From a bacterium (GTDB lineage: Bacteria > Planctomycetota > Phycisphaerae > UBA1845), in NCBI GenBank assembly GCA_024231775.1, contig JAAEQG010001024.1:1-33562 (forward strand): a stretch of 33,562 bases of DNA, written 5' to 3'. Positions 26,728-33,562 of the stretch are shown here, in pieces. A program made the position numbers and the translations under genes. Every line of letters begins with the position of its first letter. Positions within the stretch are counted from its first letter, which is position 1. Under the pieces are notes generated by a model. It was not told the origin of the DNA. It saw only the letters and a program-made list of their open reading frames with translations, and ran no database searches.

Positions 26728-29112
26728 ATGTTCGGGCTCGGGCGTAAACCCAGTGATCGGCGCCGCAAGGTAAAACAGGCGCGGATGGAGAGCTCCAAGC
26801 CGCTGTGGGTGCGCTATCGCCAGCGAATCGGTTTCTGGGCGAGCGGGGCCACACTGCTGTTCTTCCTGGCGCTGAGCACCATCGCCCTCTACGGAAAACC
26901 GCCCCTGCGGTACCGCCCCGGACAGACGATTGACGGGCCAGTCTTCGCCCGGATCAGCTTCTCCCAGATCGACGAGCAGGAGACCAGCCGGGCACGCGAA
27001 GCGGCCAAGGCAGCCACCCCGAGCTATTACCGGGTCAACCGCGACCTCGTCGCCCGAATCGGCGGAGATCTTCAAGACCTCTACCAAGCAGCCAAGGGCG
27101 CCGAAGAGTACGAGGCCTTCGCCCCGCTCGGCGAGCAGAATGGGTGGAAAGTCAATCCCGGAGCATTCGACGAACTTCGCAGCTTGTCCGATGAGGCGGG
27201 CGGCAGTCGGTACGCCAAGTGGTTGACTGCCCTCAAACAGCGGCTGTACGAGGAATACACCGTGCGGCCTACGTCAGAGGAGGACCGAAATCCATCCTCT
27301 AACTCTCCGGTCGCCCGCGTCCTTCCGCTCCCTGCTGAAGGTGCGGAAGGTGAGCCCCCTGGGGATACGACCGCCTCGGTGATCGACATACCCACCGTCC
27401 AGCTCATCCCCACCTCCAACCCGCGGATCATCGAAGCCAGAGCGGAAACGCTGGCGGCACGGACCTTTCCCCTCGTGCTGAGGCCTGCAGTTGCAGCGGT
27501 GTTAGCCAAGCACCTGGCAGCGGAACCCGTCCTGCTGTTCGACAAAGCTGCGACTGCCACGGCGATGGAGAGCGCGTTCGACCGGGTGGACGATGTCATC
27601 ATCGCCTACCCCAGAGGCGCCTCCCTGGTCACTCCTCCACCGGGCGAGGAGCAAACCGTCCTGGCGCCTGAACAGGCTCAGCTTCTGGAATTGGAGCATC
27701 GAGCTTACCTCGACGTTCTGGCTGATCCAGGAAACGCGACCGAGGGGGCCAAGTTGCGTCGGGAACGTGTGCTAGCCCAAGTGGGCACGGCAGCCATCCT
27801 GGCGGTGCTGACCGTAGCTTTGTTTGCCTATGTCCGCCAGTTTCAAGCCCGCATCCTGCAAGTGCGCACGCGTACGGTGGCGTTCGCAGTGCTGCTCCTC
27901 GCCGTGGTCGCCGCCACCAGGCTCATCCGCGCACGATTCGACTATCCGGAAGTGTCCATCGGTCCCATGCTTCTGGCTGCCGCCATTCTCATTATCGCCT
28001 ACCCGCAACGCTTTGCGTCCGGAGTGGGAGCGATCACCGCCTTGCTGCTTGTGGTGGTCGTCCGGGGTGACGTGGCCATGCTGCTGCTGCTGGCGACCGG
28101 ATCGACGATCGTCAACCTCACCCTGGTGAACATCCGCACTCGAACGCGTATCGTGGTTTCCGGGCTGTTGGTCGGCACGGGGCTGGCAGTCATTTGCCTT
28201 GCTTCCGGGCTGACGACCGGGCAACCGTTGGACTCGCTTCTGCGCCGTGCCGCGTTGGCGGCAGGGACCGCCCTGCTGGCGGCGATGATTATCCAGGCAT
28301 CGCTCCCGTTCATCGAACGGGTATTCCGCATCGCCACACCGCTGACCCTTCAGGAGTGGGGCGACGCGACCAAACCCTTGCTGCAGCGCCTGGCACACGA
28401 GGCGCCGGGAACGTACAACCACTCCCTGGTCCTCGGTACGATGGCTGAGAGCGCCTGCGAATCAATCGGGGCCAATGGGCTGCTCGCCCGAGTGGGCGCC
28501 CTGTACCACGATGTGGGCAAGGTCTTGAAGAAAGACTACTTCGCGGAGAACCAGGAGGCTTCGATCAACCGTCACGACAAGTTGTCCCCGACCATGAGCC
28601 TGCTGATCATCGTCGGTCACGTCAAGGACGGAATCGAAATGGCCAAGGAGTACGGACTACCCCGTATCCTCCGACAGTTCATCGACGAACACCACGGAAC
28701 GACGGTGGTCCGCTACTTCCACCACGCTGCCAGTGAGAAGCAGCCTCAGATTTCCAGCGGCAAGCACGATCGGCAGGTCCCCGACACCGAGTTCCGCTAC
28801 CCCGGTCCCAAGCCGCGCAGCAGAGAATCCGCCATTCTGATGCTGTGCGACGGGGTCGAAGGCGCCGTGCGGGCCCTGGCCGAGCCGACCGCCGGACGCA
28901 TCGAGAACATCGTGCATACCGTGCTCGTCGATCGGCTCAATGACGGCCAGTTCGACGACTGCGAAATCACCTTGCGTGAGCTGCATAGGGTGGAACAGTC
29001 TCTGGTCAAGAGCTTGTGCAGGTTCTATCATGGCCGGGTGGCCTATCCCACCGAGGGGTCCAAACCGGGGAAACCCAGTGAGGCGGAACCGGTGGAGTTG
29101 AGTGCGGGCTAG
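26728..29112 (+). CDS. 7TMR-HD family protein, PgpH-like c-di-AMP phosphodiesterase candidate
   Basis: Large N-terminal extracytoplasmic domain, seven-TM region, HD domain HEAPGTYNHSLVLGTMAESACESIGANGLLARVGALYHDVGKVLKKDYFAENQ...RHDKLSPTMSLLIIVGHVKDGIEMAKEYGLPRILRQFIDEHHGTTVVRYF. Confidence 0.92.
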   Translation: MFGLGRKPSDRRRKVKQARMESSKPLWVRYRQRIGFWASGATLLFFLALSTIALYGKPPLRYRPGQTIDGPVFARISFSQIDEQETSRAREAAKAATPSYYRVNRDLVARIGGDLQDLYQAAKGAEEYEAFAPLGEQNGWKVNPGAFDELRSLSDEAGGSRYAKWLTALKQRLYEEYTVRPTSEEDRNPSSNSPVARVLPLPAEGAEGEPPGDTTASVIDIPTVQLIPTSNPRIIEARAETLAARTFPLVLRPAVAAVLAKHLAAEPVLLFDKAATATAMESAFDRVDDVIIAYPRGASLVTPPPGEEQTVLAPEQAQLLELEHRAYLDVLADPGNATEGAKLRRERVLAQVGTAAILAVLTVALFAYVRQFQARILQVRTRTVAFAVLLLAVVAATRLIRARFDYPEVSIGPMLLAAAILIIAYPQRFASGVGAITALLLVVVVRGDVAMLLLLATGSTIVNLTLVNIRTRTRIVVSGLLVGTGLAVICLASGLTTGQPLDSLLRRAALAAGTALLAAMIIQASLPFIERVFRIATPLTLQEWGDATKPLLQRLAHEAPGTYNHSLVLGTMAESACESIGANGLLARVGALYHDVGKVLKKDYFAENQEASINRHDKLSPTMSLLIIVGHVKDGIEMAKEYGLPRILRQFIDEHHGTTVVRYFHHAASEKQPQISSGKHDRQVPDTEFRYPGPKPRSRESAILMLCDGVEGAVRALAEPTAGRIENIVHTVLVDRLNDGQFDDCEITLRELHRVEQSLVKSLCRFYHGRVAYPTEGSKPGKPSEAEPVELSAG

Positions 29113-29142
29113 GGTGTCTGAGAGAGCAGAAGCCGATCATCC

Positions 29143-29613
29143 ATGGACGACGACTCCCCCTATGACATAAGCGTGTCCGGTGCTGCGGACGCGCTCCCCC
29201 CCATAGACGCCGCAAGGGTCCGTGAGGCGGTGACTGCAGTTCTGCAACGGCAGGGCTGCCGTCAAGCGTGCATCAGTGTCGCTCTGGTGGATGATGCCTC
29301 CATCGCCACCCTGAACCAGAAGTATCTGGCCCATGAAGGGCCGACCGACGTGCTCAGCTTCAATCTCAGCGACGAGGAGGAAGCGGAACTGGACGGTGAA
29401 ATCGTCCTGTCGTGGGAGACGGCTGCGCGCCAAGCCGCCGGGAGAGCTCATTCATCGGAAGCGGAAGTTATGCTCTATGTCGTGCACGGGACGCTGCACC
29501 TGGTCGGGTTGGACGATCAGCAGAGCGCAGACGCCGCCGCCATGCACGCGGAAGAGGATCGGGTGCTGACTGAACTCGGGTTCGGAGCGGTCTACGGGGA
29601 TACGCAGACGTGA
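29143..29613 (+). CDS. ybeY: Endoribonuclease YbeY
   Basis: LNQKYLAHEGPTDVLSFNLSDE...EVMLYVVHGTLHLVGLDDQQ: HGxLHLxGxDD-type motif, although the last His of the usual H-x3-H-x5-H is replaced by Gln (see findings). Confidence 0.9.
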   Translation: MDDDSPYDISVSGAADALPPIDAARVREAVTAVLQRQGCRQACISVALVDDASIATLNQKYLAHEGPTDVLSFNLSDEEEAELDGEIVLSWETAARQAAGRAHSSEAEVMLYVVHGTLHLVGLDDQQSADAAAMHAEEDRVLTELGFGAVYGDTQT

Positions 29614-30344
29614 GACTTGCGCTTATCCAATGCGAGTTGAACCCCAAGACCCGGTCTGCGAACATCGCCCGTCTGATACGCCTGGTCGACCAAGCCTGCG
29701 AGCACGACCCCGCCCCGGATCTGGTGGTACTCCCCGGACGGTGTGACGCACCGATCGACAACCGAAGTGGTGCGGAAGTAACCCGGGCAATGGGCGATGG
29801 GCTGGAGGGACTGTTGGCCATGAAAGCCCGTGAATGGGGTATCTATCTGGCTGGTGGTCACCGGGTACCGACGGAGGCGGGTTGGGCGGATCTCGGACTG
29901 CTGTGGGATCCCGACGGGGACGTGGTGCTTCGAACCACTTCGGGAGGGAACGGAGCCGTGCGGAGCACGCCGATAGGCACCGTGGGACTCGCGCTCAGCA
30001 GCGAGCCTCTCCCCAGCACACCGACTCGGTGCGACCTGCTGATCGTGCTGGGGACTAAGCCCGGGGCCACGCAGGCGCAGGGGCGGGGGCGGGAGCTCTC
30101 CGAGTTCGCCAAACGGCATAACTGCGCGGTCTGCGGTGCGTACGCACTGGCCAACGGAGGTGGCGAAGTTGCGCCGCAGTCCAGTGAGGGACCTACACGG
30201 ATCTGGAGCGCGGACGGTTCCGTGCTGGCTTGCGCGCCCGATCGGGAAGCGGTTCTGGAGATTGAGATACTTAGCGCCCGCGGCGGGGCGAATCGCCCGC
30301 CGGAGGGCTCTGATGCCATGTGCGACGATCCGGAAGTGAAGTAG
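29610..30344 (+). CDS. Carbon-nitrogen hydrolase (nitrilase) fold protein, probably catalytically inactive
   Basis: MRLALIQCELNPKTRSANIARLIRLVDQA...PDLVVLPGRCDAP...GIYLAGGHRVPTEAGWADLGLLWDPDGDVV...IGTVGLALSSEPLP...CDLLIVLG follows nitrilase-fold order. ATGA-type overlap with ybeY. Confidence 0.7.
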   Translation: MRLALIQCELNPKTRSANIARLIRLVDQACEHDPAPDLVVLPGRCDAPIDNRSGAEVTRAMGDGLEGLLAMKAREWGIYLAGGHRVPTEAGWADLGLLWDPDGDVVLRTTSGGNGAVRSTPIGTVGLALSSEPLPSTPTRCDLLIVLGTKPGATQAQGRGRELSEFAKRHNCAVCGAYALANGGGEVAPQSSEGPTRIWSADGSVLACAPDREAVLEIEILSARGGANRPPEGSDAMCDDPEVK

Positions 30345-30380
30345 CACTCGGAGCGGCGCCGTCTTGAGAGGCAACAAGAA

Positions 30381-31670
30381 GTGGGCAGTTGGTTGATTTG
30401 GCTGGCTTTGGGATTCCTGGTCCTCTTGCTCCTGTCCACAGGGGCGAGTCTGTCCCTGCGTCTGCCGTCGCGCGCCCGCCTGACCGAAAGGATGGAGTCT
30501 CTCGGACGCCGGGAGGAACTGGAGCGGTTGCTTCGGCATCGCGTCTCGCTTCTACTGGCCACATCCACACTGCGTGCTTTGGTGCTGCTGTGCTTCTTCA
30601 CTACGGTCATCCTCGAAGCCACCCGTCGACGGACCGGGGTCATTACGCTCGATTCGATCGACGTGTGGGCCTTCGCAGCGGCGTTACTGGGCATGCTGGT
30701 GTTTGGAGTAGCCCTTCCCTATGCCTGGGCCCGCCACGCCGGAGAGTCGTTGCTGATCGCCCTGCTTCCGGTGTTGCACGGCGTACGCCTGCTGCTTACC
30801 CCCTTGGTCGCGCCGCTATTAGGTCTGGATTGGGTGGTGCGCCGTTTGGCGGGCGTGCAGCATCACGACGACCAGAACGGCGTGGAGGAGATGGAGCAGG
30901 AGATTCTCAACGTCGTCAGCGAAGGAGAAGCCCGCGGGGTGGTGGATGAGGAAGAGCGCGAGATGATCGAATCGATCATCGAGCTGCGCGATGCCCGGGT
31001 CGATAGCATCATGACCCCACGCACGGACATCAACGCCGTGCAGAAGGAGGTCTCCTTCGCTGAACTCAGAGAGATCATCCACGACAAGGGTCACTCGCGC
31101 GTTCCCGTCTATGGGGACACGGTGGATGACATAATCGGGGTTATCTACGCCAAAGACCTGCTCCAGGTTGACGATCCCCAGACGTTCACCGCCACAGGGG
31201 TGATGCGCAACCCCATCTACATCCCCGAGAGCAAGCAGACCCGAGAGTTGCTGCACGAGTTCCAGGAGGGCAAAGGCCACATGGCCATTGTGCTCGACGA
31301 ATACGGCGGTACCGCCGGCTTGGTGACCATCGAGGACATCCTGGAAGAGGTCGTGGGCGAGATTGTGGACGAATACGAAGAGCAGGAGTCCGCTCCCCTG
31401 GTCCGCATCGACGACTCCACCGTGGATGTCGATGCCCGCATGCGCATCGACGAGTTGAATGACGAGCTAAGCCTGGAACTTCCCGAGAGCGAGGATTACG
31501 AAACGATCGGGGGCTTCGTCTTCAGTTCGCTCGGCAAGATTCCCCAGGCGGGTGAAGAGTGCGCTCACGCAAACGTCACCATCCGGGTCACCGATGTCGG
31601 CCCGCGCAAGATCAATCGAGTGCGGATGCACGTCACGCGCGAGGGACCGGACGACAACGGTTCCGCATGA
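30381..31670 (+). CDS. CorC/CNNM (hemolysin C) family protein: DUF21-like TM region, tandem CBS, CorC_HlyC domain
   Basis: [30 protein letters not shown]...[24 protein letters not shown]...[38 protein letters not shown]...[23 protein letters not shown] start at 30381. Confidence 0.94.
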   Translation: MGSWLIWLALGFLVLLLLSTGASLSLRLPSRARLTERMESLGRREELERLLRHRVSLLLATSTLRALVLLCFFTTVILEATRRRTGVITLDSIDVWAFAAALLGMLVFGVALPYAWARHAGESLLIALLPVLHGVRLLLTPLVAPLLGLDWVVRRLAGVQHHDDQNGVEEMEQEILNVVSEGEARGVVDEEEREMIESIIELRDARVDSIMTPRTDINAVQKEVSFAELREIIHDKGHSRVPVYGDTVDDIIGVIYAKDLLQVDDPQTFTATGVMRNPIYIPESKQTRELLHEFQEGKGHMAIVLDEYGGTAGLVTIEDILEEVVGEIVDEYEEQESAPLVRIDDSTVDVDARMRIDELNDELSLELPESEDYETIGGFVFSSLGKIPQAGEECAHANVTIRVTDVGPRKINRVRMHVTREGPDDNGSA

Positions 31671-31716
31671 TTGCGGTTGAAAACCCAATTGAATGGCCCC
31701 GGCCCACGTCGGGTGT

Positions 31717-31740
31717 CATGGGCAAACTTGTTTGCCCGTG
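31717..31740. repeat. Hairpin 1 downstream of corC-like gene
   Basis: CATGGGCAAAC-TT-GTTTGCCCGTG, 11-bp arms with one G-U wobble; no U-tract. Confidence 0.6.
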
Positions 31741-31753
31741 CGTCATCAGCGCG

Positions 31754-31790
31754 CTGCACTGGTAAGCAAAGCTTATACCAAGTGCAGTTT
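31754..31790 (+). terminator. Candidate terminator: hairpin 2 followed by a T-rich stretch
   Basis: CTGCACTGGTAAGC-AAA-GCTTATACCAAGTGCAG (31754-31787), imperfect stem with small bulges, then TTTGAGTTT; downstream of corC-like gene. Confidence 0.55.
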
Positions 31791-32230
31791 GAGTTTGCCG
31801 ATTGGACTTCGTCGGTTGCGTTCCCCCTCTTGCGGTTGCGGTTCGGAGAGGACACGCCTCGGCGTGCTCGCTCCAGACTTGTCCGCCGCGAAAAGGCGCA
31901 AGAGTCTCAAGGTTTGTGCCTTTTGTGCTTCTTGGCGACTTCCGGACAAAGAGAGGCTCGGCGTGGATCGCCGACCGGACCATTCCGTTCCGGCTTCTCT
32001 GCGAACTCTTCGTCTCAGCGTTCGACCTCGTGCGAAACGCAGTCCGAGCTTGCCGGTTAAAGTCCGCGTCGAACTGATGGCGCCGGGCGCCCCATCTTGC
32101 TGACCCGCTCCGTTGCGGTTCGGAGAGCTCGTATCGGCACGTTCAGACCGGATCCGGTATTACCCATGCCACACAACACCGGTCGCAAACGTGGACTACA
32201 CGAATCTGTACATGCCCACGAGATCCGGCA

Positions 32231-33562
32231 TCATTCGAGCATGCCCAGCTGCCACATCAGAAAGACCCAGTCTTCGCTTTGGTGTGCGATGCGCATGTGC
32301 AGAGGTTTGCCGGCGCCATGGCCGGCTTTGCGCTCCAGACGGATGAGGATCGGACGATCGGACGAGGTAGCTGCCTGCAGCGCCGCAGTCATCTTGAGCG
32401 AGTGGGCGGTGTCCACGCGGTTGTCCGCCTCCGCGGTGACGATCAGGGTCGCGGGGTAGTCTGTGTCGGCGTTCACATTGTGGTAGGGCGAGTAGGCCCG
32501 CAGCCAGCGATACTCCTCCGCCTTCCCCGGATCACCGTACTCGTGGACCCACTGAGCCCCCATGCCCCATAGATGGAAACGCAACATGTCCATCAGCGGA
32601 ACCTGAGACAACGCCGCCCTAAACAGATCCGGGCGTTGGGTGACCGCAGCGCCGATCAGCAGCCCGCCATTGCTGCCGCCTTTGCACGCCAACCGCGCCG
32701 GCTGGGTGTAACCGAGTTCGATGAGTCGCTCGGCTGCGGCGTAGAAGTCGTCGAAGCAGTTCTGCTTGTGTGCGCGGCGTCCGCCGTCGTGCCACGGCTG
32801 ACCCAGTTCGCCGCCGCCACGGATGTTGGCCAGCACCCACACTCCGCCACGCTCCAGAAAGGGGATGATCCGAGGACGATAGTAGGGGAAGAAGCTCGCA
32901 TTGAACCCCCCGTACCCATAGAGCAACGCCGGGTTGTTTCCGTCAAGCTCGATGTCCTCCCGGGCGACCACAAACATCGGAACGCGGGTACCGTCCTTGG
33001 ATATGCACCAGACCTGCTTGCTCACGTACGGGCTTAGATCGACCGGGCAGGCTGTCTGGTGCAGCTTGGCGAGCGTGCCGGCCCGCAGGTCGTACCGGTA
33101 GACGGCGGGCGGAACGACCCAGGAGGAGAACGAGAAGAACAAGCCCGGATCGTCCAAGGTCCCCCCGAAATCGCTGACCGTCCCAATCCCTGACTCGTAG
33201 CTAGTGACCGTTCCCATGCCGGGCAGGCGGACCTCCTGCAGAAGCTCACCCTCGAGGTTGTAGACCAGCAGGCGAGAATGCACGTCTTCGATCACATGCA
33301 CCACAAGGCGATGGTCCACCACCGCGAAGTCGTCGATCACCCCCTTTTGCTGGGGGACGAGCTCGCGCCAATGCTCCGGCGTCGGGTGATCCACGCTAGT
33401 TGTGCAAATGCGGAAGCGTGGAGCGTCGAGATTGGTCCGCACAATCAGCCGCCCCTCGACCACGTCGCCGGTGGTGATCGCCCCCAAGTCCGCAGCCACG
33501 GGAGTCAGCGGTGCGCTGCCGTCCATCGCTCCGAAGTAGAGGTCGTTATGGGCCGGGTCGCG
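32231..33562 (-). CDS. Prolyl oligopeptidase family (S9A) serine peptidase, N-terminally truncated by the window edge
   Basis: IRGGGELGQPWHDGGRRAHKQNCFDDFYAAAERLIELGYTQPARLACKGGSNGGLLIGAAVTQRPDLFRAALSQVPLMDMLRF; VTAEADNRVDTAHSLKM; RKAGHGAGKPLHMRI. The frame stays open upstream of the track's Met at 33526 (DPAHNDLYFGAMDGS). Confidence 0.95.
   Translation of the reverse strand, partial: RDPAHNDLYFGAMDGSAPLTPVAADLGAITTGDVVEGRLIVRTNLDAPRFRICTTSVDHPTPEHWRELVPQQKGVIDDFAVVDHRLVVHVIEDVHSRLLVYNLEGELLQEVRLPGMGTVTSYESGIGTVSDFGGTLDDPGLFFSFSSWVVPPAVYRYDLRAGTLAKLHQTACPVDLSPYVSKQVWCISKDGTRVPMFVVAREDIELDGNNPALLYGYGGFNASFFPYYRPRIIPFLERGGVWVLANIRGGGELGQPWHDGGRRAHKQNCFDDFYAAAERLIELGYTQPARLACKGGSNGGLLIGAAVTQRPDLFRAALSQVPLMDMLRFHLWGMGAQWVHEYGDPGKAEEYRWLRAYSPYHNVNADTDYPATLIVTAEADNRVDTAHSLKMTAALQAATSSDRPILIRLERKAGHGAGKPLHMRIAHQSEDWVFLMWQLGMLE

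Noticed and set aside
29592-30539. 315-aa minus-strand ORF opposite the nitrilase-like gene
   Set aside because: Considered because the nitrilase-like protein lacks its triad, but this ORF shows no domain, and the plus frame keeps nitrilase-fold order and is overlapped with ybeY.
1-33562. CRISPR arrays, rRNA, tRNA, prophage or known defence system genes
   Set aside because: None recognised by eye. tRNAs and small RNAs could be missed; tRNAscan-SE, Infernal and DefenseFinder would settle it.

Overview
High-GC bacterial chromosomal window. The best guess at origin is Planctomycetota (Phycisphaerae-like), inferred from the ECF sigma/Ser-Thr kinase pair, dockerin-type tails and H-X9-DG-like prepilin remnants; it was not tested. 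I see five blocks. (1) 1-2020, minus: an ECF-type sigma factor followed by a Ser/Thr kinase that runs off the left edge; the ORF track misses the kinase because it has no stop in the window. (2) 2343-8452, plus: a secreted-protein locus with three tandem Lcl/DUF1566 paralogs, an EF-hand protein, and a very short arylsulfotransferase-like propeller with a dockerin-like tail. (3) 8450-9405: a scar of gene remnants (prepilin-like fragment, signal-peptide fragment, DDE transposase C-terminus). Two 7-nt homopolymers each sit where a 1-nt change would restore a longer frame, and a palindrome lies at the boundary. (4) 9401-19642, minus: a nine-gene polysaccharide operon (GT2, two methyltransferases, GT4, GT2, GT4, wecB, O-antigen ligase-like, polysaccharide deacetylase), with a divergent ArnT/PMT-like glycosyltransferase at 19761-21503. 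(5) 21695-31670, plus: macrodomain, hemX-like, hemA, cdsA, phoH, pgpH-like, ybeY, a nitrilase-fold protein that appears to have lost its catalytic triad, and a CorC/CNNM-family protein, followed by two hairpins. A convergent prolyl oligopeptidase runs off the right edge. I found no rRNA, tRNA or CRISPR by eye. The most notable candidates are the nitrilase-fold pseudoenzyme in the ybeY-corC interval, the 13-residue calcium-loop insertion in two of three Lcl paralogs, and the paired homopolymer frameshifts in the scar. No clearly new defence or mobile system was seen.
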